Of a stretch of 64,000 nt of DNA, positions 28,401 through 39,100 are shown piece after piece. The notes beneath the pieces are model-generated. The model was given only the letters and a program-made list of their open reading frames with translations, was not told where the DNA came from and searched no databases. Each line of letters opens with the position of its first letter. The stretch's first letter is position 1. Both the position numbers and the translations under genes were made by a program. The DNA is taken from the NCBI RefSeq assembly GCF_000004075.3, contig NC_026661.2, positions 3,286,001-3,350,000 of the forward strand, written 5' to 3'. This stretch comes from Cucumis sativus (lineage: Eukaryota; Streptophyta; Magnoliopsida; Cucurbitales; Cucurbitaceae).

Positions 28401-29291
28401 TTCACAAATTTCCATTCTTAAATAATTGCAAAATATTAATGATTGTAATTTAAATAATAATTAGTAAAGCCCCTTATTTGTAGTTCACTAAAATAATTTG
28501 AACACTCCAAAATAGTCCTATCCAAATTATTGTTGAAATTCATGAGAAAAGAAAAATATTTAATTATTTTTCTATTTTTTTATGAAAATGTATATTTAAA
28601 TCAATGGATTAGTCTAAAGCCAACTAAGCAAACTTGATTGATTGAAATAATTAAAAAATTTCTCTGGGTCAATAATAATAAATTAAGTCGAAGCAAATTA
28701 TAAAGTCAGAATGTTGTTTCTTATAATTAAGAGAAAGAAAATCAATGTGGGAAGATGTTGACTTTGAGTTATAAGAACTTTATGCATAATTTGTTTTTAA
28801 TATAGGGATTGGATCCTCTAGCAATTTCAGAAGTATTCTCTCCAGCTCAGTACATGGGAGAGAAACAAATCATGGCCATTGATTGTTTCGTATTGAAATT
28901 ATCAGCCGACCAAACTGATCTTGCTGATCGAAGCGACAACACAGCTGAGATGATCAAGCATGCAATCTACGGTTACTTTTGTCAAAGACGTGGACTTTTG
29001 GTCTACTTAGAGGACTCCTCATTGACTCGAATTCAATCTCCTGGTTCTCACCCCATGTACTGGGAAACAACCATGTCAACAAAAATCGACGATTATCGAA
29101 CAATTGACGGTGTTATGATTGCCCACTCTGGTGAGACCGATGTCATCATCACACGCTTTGGAGATGATCTTAAAACCGGCCCTATGATCACGCGATTGCA
29201 AGAGATTTGGAGTATTGATGACGTGGCGTTTAATGTTCCAGGATTGTCTATGGATAGTTTTATCCCACCTAAACAAGTTCAAAAGAATTGA
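25499..29291 (+). CDS. DUF620 family protein, three exons, two 1-nt frameshifts in this sequence
   Basis: Plant-specific protein of unknown biochemical function, with single-copy-like conservation. Exon 1 (25499-25752) starts with MNRLAPLSEEPIDE and SWRNWIRTHF. The frame then shifts by one within the A run at 25654-25659, after which DGLNVLLSVLGCPLFPVS follows and ends in frame at 25752. Exon 2 (27189-27546) begins VSSSSQYIIEHFAAATGCRK and contains KGCFVMWQMIPNKWLIEL and GSDGNVAWRHTPWLG. A second 1-nt shift at about 27504-27509 leads into AKGAVRPLRRAFQ. Exon 3 (28806-29291) has GLDPLAISEVFSPAQYMGEK, FVLKLSAD, GYFCQRRGLLVYLEDS, TRIQSPG, WETTMSTKIDDYR, AFNVPGLSMDSFIPP and a TGA at 29289-29291. 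Intron 1 is GT-AG; intron 2 is GC-AG. Without the two single-base indels the reading frame would be complete, so sequence error is as likely as pseudogenisation. Confidence 0.88.
26644..26676. repeat. TTTC microsatellite in DUF620 intron 1
   Basis: About eight TTTC repeats inside the first intron of the DUF620 gene. A shorter TTTC tract is at 28217-28241 in intron 2. Confidence 0.9.
27547..28805 (+). other. GC-AG intron (intron 2 of the DUF620 gene)
   Basis: The 5' border is CAG|GCAAGT and the 3' border is ATATAG|GGATTG. The exon phases on both sides fit only this border, and no alternative GT keeps the conserved RRAFQ-GLDPL junction. AG|GCAAGT is the usual consensus for the minor GC donor class. 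Confidence 0.75.
28304..28335. repeat. Compound AAG/ATG microsatellite
   Basis: About six AAG units pass directly into about four GAT units within DUF620 intron 2. Confidence 0.85.
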
Positions 29292-30134
29292 GCAAGTAGT
29301 GAATCGTAATCGGTTGTCATCGCTCGATAGATCAACAGTTGTGATTTGATAGATGAAAGTTTAGGTTGAATGAGTTCAATCCATGATTAAATGTAAGTCT
29401 GCATGATCCAAAAGGTTAAAAATAATATAAGATGACATATATGTTAATAGTTTAATGTTTTCCTTTTCTTAAAAAAAAGAGAGAGACAGAGTAGAGAAGA
29501 AAAAAAGAAAGGAAAATTGCCTCCATAAATGTTTAAAAAGTTTTAAATCTCTTGTTGGTGGGATGCTGTTAAATTGTAATTTTTACCCACTCACGGTAAA
29601 TTTCTAAAATGCTAGAACATTTGAGGTTAAATACAACATTGTAAGTAATAATTAAAAAGTTAAGTGATGAATATTATTTGAATGGGTAAAAAATAAAACT
29701 TGGAATTATTATGAAATAAAGTTGAGTGATGGAGACATAGCCTAATAAAATAGACTATCGAAGGGCAATCTTTGCCGGATCTATGTCTTTGAGACAATGT
29801 GATATGTCTAATCCAATTATTAATTTTCATAATAAAAGAACCTTATCATACCTTTAGGATTGTAATAAATCTAAGTTTGCAAATATTAACAACAATATTG
29901 ATTCTCATTCAAAAAATTTATTCTAACATTCTCATTCAAAAAATTTATTCCAACGTTCTACATTCGATAAATTTATAAAATTTGAAATTATAAATTACAA
30001 GTGTATATAATATTTTTGAAAAACTACAAATATAGTAAAATCTGTCAAAGTATATCAATGATGGAAGTTTGTAACAGTCCTCAACTTTGCTATATTTGTA
30101 ATTTCTTTTAAATATTGCTACTTAACATATTTTT
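29292..30134. other. Intergenic with a foldback relative
   Basis: This is the 3' flank of the DUF620 gene and AT-rich DNA. At about 30004-30121 the arms ACTACAAATATAGTAAAATC and, inverted, CTTTGCTATATTTGTAATTT surround a short core, a smaller or decayed relative of the neighbouring foldback element. Confidence 0.45.
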
Positions 30135-30410
30135 GGAATAGTTGCAAATTTAGTAATTAAATTCAAAATAATTAAGTATATAGTAACATTTTTTAAAAAA
30201 ATGCAAATATAGCAAAATTTGTCAAAATCTATCAATGATTAGAGTTTATCATAGATCATGTTGTAAAAATTGGTCTATCATCGATAGATCATACGAGTCT
30301 ATCGGTGATACAAGTTTATCAACGATAGTTTTGCTATATTTACAATTTTTTTTAAATGTTGCTATATATTTTCAATTTTTTTTAAATGTTGTTGTATTCT
30401 TAATTATTAT
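30135..30410. repeat. Foldback (MITE-like) element in the ATXR4 promoter region
   Basis: The left end GGAATAGTTGCAAATTTAG and the inner arms (AATGCAAATATAGCAAAA near 30200, inverted as TTTTGCTATATTTACAATTT near 30330) match the element at 18735-18990. The core again holds CTATCATCGATAGATC and CTATCGGTGATA palindromes. It ends only about 120 bases upstream of the first ATG of the next gene. Confidence 0.6.
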
Positions 30411-30457
30411 TCGTGAAATGGGTACTGATTTACTAAAGTTGGACTATTTATTGGACC

Positions 30458-30463
30458 GGCCCA
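30458..30463 (+). promoter_or_regulatory. Site II-like GGCCCA element upstream of ATXR4
   Basis: GGCCCA (TGGGCC on the other strand) lies 65-95 bases before the candidate start codons. Such elements are typical of plant housekeeping and organelle-related promoters. Confidence 0.4.
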
Positions 30464-30527
30464 GTGCAATATCAAACCGTGAGCCCAAGTAAGCCCAAAT
30501 TCAACTATTTCGTCTCTAATCTCTCCA

Positions 30528-33500
30528 ATGGAGTACACCGTAGACAGAGAAATGGCGTCGTGTTCCTTGGTGCGTTTTGGCCGTTGGATTTCCCGGTTCA
30601 AATTCCCGTACACTCAGGCCAAGCCATTTTCCTCTCCGTCACCTTTCTCCTCCTCCGCCGGACTCCGCGATGCCGATTCTGCCGCTCCTGGCGGTCCGCC
30701 ACCTATACGAGTCTCGCTCACCGATTCAGCCGGTCGAGGTGTTTTCGCCACTCGAAAGATCGGCGCCGGAGAACTCATACACACAGCCAAACCACTCGTT
30801 GCACATCCTTCACTATCTTCTATCCACCATGTGTGCAATTTCTGCCTGCAGAAGCTGCAGAGATATGCTAACGTCGACTCCGATGCTCGTCGTGCATCAT
30901 TCTGCAGTGAAGAGTGTGAGCAACATTCCAAGGTATCAGTACAATTATATTCTCTCACTGTTTTAATTAGGTTAATCTGTTTTAAATTTTGTTTGATTCT
31001 TGATCTGTTTTGCGTTAATTTTATTTTGTGAAACCACAAGCCGTTCTTACACGAATTCGTTTTCACCTGCCTCTTGTGTTGTACGAATTGTCTGCACGAA
31101 TTCTTCGATTAAATCGTATTTATGAACTTATTTAAGACTCAATTGAGTATTATTCTCTCTCTGCTGCCTTATTCGACGTTCGTTCAGAAGTTTGTCCTAT
31201 GTCCGCCATGTGTTTGTAGTTTTGGTTCTGAAAGTGATACCATTTATCAAATTGTCATTTCGCTTAGATGCATTTGAAAAACTTCTATGAATATCGAAAT
31301 AAGCAAGTTCTTACAGTAGAAATTTAAAAAGTTCAAGGTAGAACTTGATTTTTTCAAGTGGTTATTTCCTTTGGATCCGAAGCCAAAGAGATGCATTTGG
31401 ATTTTGGGAGTCTTAGAACTGAAAATTTAGCAGTTGGAGAGTTGTTTATCATCTTTGTCTTTTATCTGCACTGTACATGGAGAGAAGAACAGCACCCGTA
31501 TTTTTCCTGTCTAGGCGTGGGTTGGTTAAGTTTCATTATGTATATGGTTTTTTCTCTTAGGTTTTCCACGATGTTGAAATGGAAGCGGATTGGTCAGACT
31601 ACGACAATTATTGCAGGTGCATTAAATTTTCCATTATTTAGGTCACCAATTAATTTTATGTTTCCTACTGTACATATATGCATTCGAGAATTGATGATTT
31701 ATTGGAGTCAGTACAGTTATGACTGCAATTTAGAGTATCTGAAGAGAAAGCAAAAGATTTTCTTGTCTTTAAGGCTTAATGATGTGATTGATTTGTATAT
31801 ATGGGCCAGCCCCATTGTGGTTCACTAACCAAGCCATCGACAAAATCTCTTTGGTATTTAGTTTTATAGGCTTCACTTTCCAGCTCTAGTGTTTAGTTGT
31901 CTGTTTTCCTTTTTTCCCCCTCTTGGGTAATTTTCTTCTGTCTTCTATTCTGTATTTTCCCATGGATAAGAACTGCTGCGTTAAGAACAAATCTTAGTTT
32001 AATGGCTGAAAATAAGCAATGTCGTTGGGAAATGATTATTTCTGAAGGGAACTCAATTCTTCGTTGTCAATCTACTGTCATTAGTATTTTTTGGTGCCTT
32101 CATGGAATAACTTTGTCATCAGTGTTTTTCTTTATCCCATTTTTTCTCCTCTCTTTTAACCTTATTCAAGATTTTTAGGCAATAGAACACCTTATATAAA
32201 GTGATAACTTTTTTAATCTACGAAGATAATTTAGCATGCAAGGGTAGAAACCTGAACAAAATAGTCCATATACTGATAAACACGCACATGGCTTTCAATG
32301 TGCCTTCTATACGAATGACTGGTTGGTAACTTTGTAGTGGTACAACTAACATGTCAAAAATGTGTGTTTATGGCCTTGTCAAGGGAGCGAGGGTTCAAAT
32401 ATCCTCTTTTGGTGAAGCGATTGGCTTGTATGGTTATATCTGGAGCTATGTCTTCTGACCACCTTGACATACTTCAACCTTCTCGTTTGTCTACTGATAT
32501 AGTTTTGGAGGTAAGATACTCCACATGTTTCATATGATTGATTACTTATTGGTCCGTATCCAGCAGACAGCTCAATAATTTGCTGATATTACATTTAGGT
32601 TTAGTTTGAATTGGTCTTAGTCGGTGTACTCTATCCTATTTCCTTGGATGTGTTATTGTTTTAGTTCATTGAAATTTTGATTTAAATTATCAATTCCTGA
32701 TATTCTTTTGTAAGCTCGATTTTGGAGAACAAGTTAATCTTTCATTGAATGTTAAGTACGCATATATTCTCTTGGAGTTGGAAGGAAGGCTGCAAAATAC
32801 CAAGTACACCAAAAATAGTCTTGAAACAAGTTTGATCAGAACTAAAGCACAGAGACGCCAATTACAATTGCCTTCAAGCATAAGTAATAGAAAGAATAAA
32901 AATCTTTCTTCCACAGTGAAATAGTGGTGCCCAAATTGAAGCATTAAGCTAAACCCAACCTCTCGAATTATTGCAAATTTATTTTCAAGCAAGTTTCGTT
33001 TCATTCCAACCAATTGTGTCAGAAAGATGGCCGCTGACTAGCACTCCACATGTCATAAATGACAAGGATGATGAATCTCCTCTAAATACCTCCACCAATA
33101 GTATGATATTGTCCACTTCAAACCTAAATCCTCGTGATTTAGCTTTTAGTTTTGTCTTAAAGACCTTATACCCTTAGAGATAGTTGTCCTTAATTTGCAT
33201 TCCCAACAGTAGTGTTGTTCTTCTTTTTTTCTATTCTTTTTTTCTTCTATTTCCATTTCATTGAAAATCTGGCTTTTAGCTTAAATAAAATGTAGGTGTA
33301 TGTATTTGTTTGAATTGTCTAGGTACTAAGTGAATATAGTTTTATTCATCTGAAAACTTCAGTTAGAAGAAGGATACAGCTTGCTGAGAAAAGCCTTGAT
33401 CAACGCAAACATCACAGATGAACGGATGCTTTGTATCCTACTATATATGCTGGCAAAGATTTGTAACAATATTTCATGTCATGCTATTCTTTCCTCATTG

Positions 33501-34292
33501 TTGTTGACTTACATATATTCCAAGTTTTAACTCAAGAATGGTATACTGGAGTTCTCGCACGAATTCGTATCAATGCCTTCCGAATTGAATTGGCTGGAGG
33601 GTATGAAGATCTTCATTCTCTTGCAGCAGCCTGTGTCGAAGCTGAAGCTGCTGTCGGGAATGCTTTACATGTTGCCATCTTTCTATAATCATGACTGTGG
33701 TCAGTGCTACCTCGTTCCTTTTTCCCAAGCATCTCTTTTTATTGAAACATAAAACATGTTGAATAGGAACTGTTGACATAACTGCCACAGAGTTCTCCGC
33801 TTGCACTTGTGACTGCAGTTCCACGTCAGGGAAGATACAAAATTATGTAACAGGACATAGGGAATTGAAGCAAAAGAGAGAAGAAAATCCGACTAGCTAA
33901 AGCTTTAGTGCTAATGTCATGAGGCTGTGTTTGTTGCAGATCCAAATACACACATTATATGGATAAATAATGCAAATGCAAAATTGAAGGCCCTCCGTGA
34001 TGTTGATCCTGGTAAGTTTCTTTTGTGTTTCGTTATAGGTTCAAGGGATGTATACATAAAATCAACATAGGATTTTAACAATTACAAGAATCCAACTTGT
34101 TTACAGAAATCCTGGTAATTATGCTTTTTGTTTAGAGAACTTATAACTACAACAATTGTTACTGAAATGACAGATGAAGAGCTCCGTATTTGCTACATTG
34201 ATGCAAGTATGGACTACGACGCTCGTCAAACTCTTCTGCACCGAGGGTTTGGTTTTATTTGCAAATGTGCACGATGTTCATATGGTGATTAA
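30528..34292 (+). CDS. ATXR4: ATXR4-like SET-domain protein, seven exons, small indel in exon 5
   Basis: Putative histone-lysine N-methyltransferase of the ATXR4/SDG38 type. Exons: 30528-30932, 31561-31616, 32384-32510, 33363-33432, 33525-33699, 33940-34011 and 34174-34292 (TAA). The start may be the second Met at 30552 (MASCSLVRFGRW); the Arg/Ser-rich leader looks like an organelle-targeting sequence. The SET domain begins at PPIRVSLTDSAGRGVFATRK. A Cys-rich stretch follows (CNFCLQKL, FCSEECEQH), then YPLLVKRLACMVISGAM, WYTGVLARIRINAFRIEL, the SAM-binding YNHDC-DPN motif spanning exons 5 and 6, ELRICYIDAS and the post-SET CKCARC. At 33662-33668 the frame slips (one extra or two missing bases) between AAVGNA and the following MLPSFYNHDC, which is otherwise perfectly conserved. 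All seven splice junctions keep phase. The gene is convergent with the CCR4 gene downstream. Confidence 0.88.
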
Positions 34293-36149
34293 GGGGAGTT
34301 TAATTATTGGTACATCAAAAAATTTTCATATATAGAATGCTCATCTAAAACAAAATTGTTGACTTTGCTTCACTTCTTAACTAGGTATTAATCCCATATG
34401 GTTGTAGATGTGGCCCTAAATCAACCTTATTTGTGATTCTATTATGGCTTGGCTTCTCCTGATGGCCTATGGGAAAGAAGAATAGGACCAAAGGCTCCAA
34501 TATCTGAAATTTGTGAACATTTTTGGGATATGAATAGAGAACAGAGGGAGAAATGTTATCCTTTCCAATAATTCTCATTAGGTGTGTTGTTCTATGACTG
34601 CTAATTTATGTTAGTTTTCTATGACATACAATAATGGGAAGTTCAAAATTCAACCGTGCAGGTTTCGAAGTGTTTTCAAATTAGTGCCATTAGCAAGAAT
34701 ACTATTATTTGATGCATTGTAGTAAGTTTAACGTTTAGTTTATGGTATGTTTGAGATTGTCCAATATGGTTAAAATTGCTTTTCATTTCGATCATAAAAG
34801 TGCGTTTAGAATTTTAATTTTTAATATTAAGTTAGATTTAAATGGTTAAATTGCTTTTCTCGGATTCAAAAGTGATTTTAAGATGTTAAAATCACTTTCT
34901 GGCATTTGAGCCTCAAGTTTAAAAACAAATACTTCAGTCCTTGAAAATTGTAAAATAGTTACAAATTTTCTTTGAAATGATTTTGAATTCAAAATTGAAA
35001 ATTTCAAGAACAAACGTCCATTTTACCTAATTTTGTTTGATCCAAAATTTCATTCCCATTGGCGATAACTAAAATTGAAGGCGATTTAGTGACGCTTATT
35101 GCTACCACCATTTCGTCTATTCACATTACTTTGTTACTTTTCTAATTATTCCTCGATTAGTTAAAACTCTATTTTATTTATTATTGACTCGTATCTCATT
35201 TTTTTACCTTACAAAAAATAGTCTTAAGGTTATATACTTTCATTAGATGTCATTTTTTTTATAAAATTAAAAATCCTACTCAATTCATAATATATTATTA
35301 GTTCGCTAAAATCATTTAAGTAGAGATACCATTAAAAAAAACCTATTATCGGCTGTTGTAATAAATCCATACTTAGAATTGGGTTAAAGTGTTCAGTTAG
35401 GAAAGATTAAACAATAAAGTATGTGTGTACATATTAAAAAAAAAACCACAGTTTTAAAAGCAAGAGATGAGTGGTAATCAAAGGAGATACTTTTATATTG
35501 AACAGTAAAGCCATTTATCATCAAACTTAACCACACACCACTCATTCTCTGCGTGCATCTCAAAACCCTACGTTCCTTCAATTTCCCACCCTTACCATAA
35601 AAAAAGAAAAAAAAAGAAAGAAAATAGCAAAGTAAAATAGCCGTTAAGGCACCATCTCTCCCTTAGAAAAGATCACTAGAGAGAGGAGCAAACATTGATT
35701 TGTGGATTAGCTAAGCGAGTTTATGAGATTGGTATAGATTTTGAGAGAGAGAAAGAAAGAAAGAAAGAAAGAAGAAAGAGGTGTGTGTGATTGAGGAAAG
35801 CAATGGGATATAATTTGAAGGCATTGAAAGATTAAAAAACTTTTACTATGAGATGAAGAAGGAAGGTACCAGAGAAATACAAAAGCAGATCTCATCATAG
35901 TGTGAGGGAATGATCGATCTCTCTCTCACCGCTTGGAGATAACAATTGATCCAAACACCATTCTTAATATTCTTTTTTTTTTACCATCCCTTTTTCTTTC
36001 CCTTTCTTTGCTGCTTTCATGCTTTTCTTCCACACACACACCTGAACAACTACACACACACAAACACAATTAAAATTCAACTTTTGGAATAATCATTTTT
36101 CCATGCAACCCAAATCATGCATAAGAGTTAGTTACCTACACTATTTTGG
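34293..36149. other. Intergenic between convergent ATXR4 and CCR4 genes
   Basis: AT-rich DNA without a recognisable gene. An AAAG-type microsatellite is at about 35743-35779, and CA-rich stretches lie near 36035-36065. The GA-rich patch at 35640-35930 has the look of a leader or repeat, but nothing coding was recognised. Confidence 0.45.
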
Positions 36150-39100
36150 TTAACGTCTAGGCCGAGATTTGCACCGGAACTCGGCAAGAAGTGCTATATG
36201 ATCGGAGGACCACACTGGAGATGGAAGGGCTGTATCTTTCCTCAAGCTCTCCTCATCCAACAGCTCTAACAAAGACTCCACTGTTAAAGTGTCCGCTGGT
36301 GAAGAAACAAATTTATTTAGAAATGAGAAAAAAAGAACATTCCAGTTTGATAAAATGAACAGCAGCCGGAAGGATGAGCATACCTGTGTAGAAAATGTAG
36401 TCCAGAGTTCCGATAAAATCTCTAGTACAATTTGTAAATAAGGGTTCATTTGTTGTAGGATCCAGTCTTTTCCTCTGCTTATCTAAACCGATGCCAACTC
36501 CCTTTATTGCAAAGGAGGAGTAAGCACTAACCTGTGGAGAAATCATGGTTCCAATATAAAACAACAGGGAAGATAACTTCAGTGCTGGTTTAGATACATT
36601 GACACTGTTGATAGAAGAATTACCAGAGGTAGCTGATGTGACAATTTGCTATGTGGTTGACATAGATTCAGAGGATCTACAACTAAATCCGGATGTGTTG
36701 GTTCTACCTTCCCCTAGCAAGAAGATGATGTGGAGCACTGCAACAAAGTTCAATGACTAAAGATAAATTAGTTGAAACATATCCCTTTTTTTCCTTTTAT
36801 CCCAAATAATAATAATAATAGTAATGATAATAATTGCACAGATCTTTGACACAATTGTATGAACTTATTTGTCAGTAACAACGAAGAAAACAAACCTTCC
36901 AGGAACAGAATTAAAATCCCCACAGACCAGCATTGGAATATCTGCACTCACGGCTATTTTCTCCAGTCCTTTCAATAGAGTATGCACCTAGTTTCAAGAA
37001 TGTTAAACAAGACTTAGATTCATATTCAAGGAGAAACCCGAAGGAAAACATGATACGGTATACAACATAAATAAAATTACCTGCCAGAGCTTGACATCTT
37101 TTAACTCTTGGTTCCCATTAATATGCGTATTAGCCTGATAGGAAGTTAATAATAAAATATATAAGCACGGGAGAAGAGATAGGAAATTGCAAGCTTGGCT
37201 CCCACAAAGAAAGGCCAGCAGAAAATTACACAAGAAACCAAAAAATTCAAATCTATTAATACTGTTTGTAGAAAAGCATATCAAACAGCAAGATTGAAAT
37301 TAACAGAACACAGGTGTCCAGAGACAATCAAAACCCACGTATTATCTAAAAGAGAACCTCTGGGAGAAAATAGGCTTAAATAATAATAAAAATTAAGGAG
37401 CCTCATCAAATTATTAACAAACAATTATATTAGAAGCAACAAAAGCAAACCATAGAGACATTGCCAAATAGACAAGAATTCAAGAATTCTTACACACAAA
37501 CAAGCTGCCTCTTTCCTGGATTGTCAACTGTTGGTGTGCTGAATTTTGATTCAAGAACTACGATAAGTGCAACATCATCCTAACAACCGGTGCAGTAAAA
37601 AATAATGCGTTAGTTCACAACACCCTGTGCAATCAAAATGCCTGGACTAGAGGGAAAAGAAGCACTAGAAAATCACCTTGATTAATCTGTTTAAAGCATT
37701 TCTCTTTTGAACAGTTAGAATAGTCGCTGGATCAGTTAAAGATTGTGCAGCTTTGTTAAACTCAACCTGCAAACATGCCAGAAAACAGTGAGGATGCAGC
37801 AATATCGCATTACAAAGAAAAACACTTTCTCAAACACTTCTCAACCTCATATTTTTTGACATGTGCAAATCTATCTCTACGGAAAAATGTTGCACAGCCA
37901 TCAATAGTTTGAATATTCCCATTGTAGATCTGAAAAAAGACAAATACAGCGGATGAGAAAACAGATAGACCTCAAATCTATTTGTATATAAAGAGTATAC
38001 TGCAAACGGTAAATGTGAAATAAACCTCGTTGGTTTTTCTCTTATAAAGTGCCTGATAACCATGTTTGTCAAGTTCAGGAGCAAAAAATTCCACAAAGTG
38101 ATCGCTCTGAACCTGTTTACAGACGGTGAACAATGCATAGTTCAAACACAACATTCAATATTTGACCAGAAAATAAAAATAAAATAATATTAATATCAAC
38201 ATTAAAAAAATTATCAAAATTTTCAGAATGGTGTCAGTTGTCACATTCTCAACCTTACAAAGGTACCCACTTCCAAAAGAATGAACAAGAAAAACTAGTT
38301 TCCTTGGACCCATCTTTTACAAATCTCAGTATTTTGGGGACTACACATCCTATTGTGTTGAAACGAGAAATAAGATTGGATGTTTTGAAGCGAAAAATAC
38401 TTGATTGCTATCTTTCTGATTTTTTGTGAACTGAACTTTTCTTTAAAAATATAAAGAAAAGTATAGCACAAAAAGATGAAGCCCATAAAATATTCTGAAT
38501 AAATAAAATGCTTAGAGAACATCAATTGCAATTGCAACAAAACAAACTTCTAGAATCCCAACATGCCACTGATGCTATAGTAGCCAAAATTTTATTTATT
38601 CACAGACATGAAGACAGTGATATTTACCTCCTGAAGACAAATTATATCTGCACGATAACCAACTATTTCTCGAAGTAGATTTTGCCGGCGATATGGCCAT
38701 GAAAGAGCCCATGAAGGGCAATAACTGAACGTTTCATTTGTGGCATATACATCAGCCAAAATATTGTAGGAAAGCACAGTAAACGTTCCTGACGATGATA
38801 CTCGACCATCCAAATCCAGCTTTCCCATCACATCTACCCCATTAACTGGTATTACTCGACGTGGACTAGGGGATGGAGCTGGAATGACCCTAGAAGTTAA
38901 TACAGTAAGTGGAGATGCCACAGGTAACATCGTTTCCACATCCACAACAGCACATTCAAACTTGAGGACCTGGCCAATATCTTCAGCGGTTGGTGTGTAA
39001 CTCTTATAGCGTCCTACTTCTAACCAAGTTTCCACTCCCGTCTTTTGTGTAACAGCTGCTGAATTGTTGTTGTTATTGTTATTATTATAACGTCCAAATA

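Noticed and set aside
32690-33177. Open frames on both strands in ATXR4 intron 3
   Set aside because: Inside a supported intron; may be an old inserted repeat, but no retroelement domain is recognisable.
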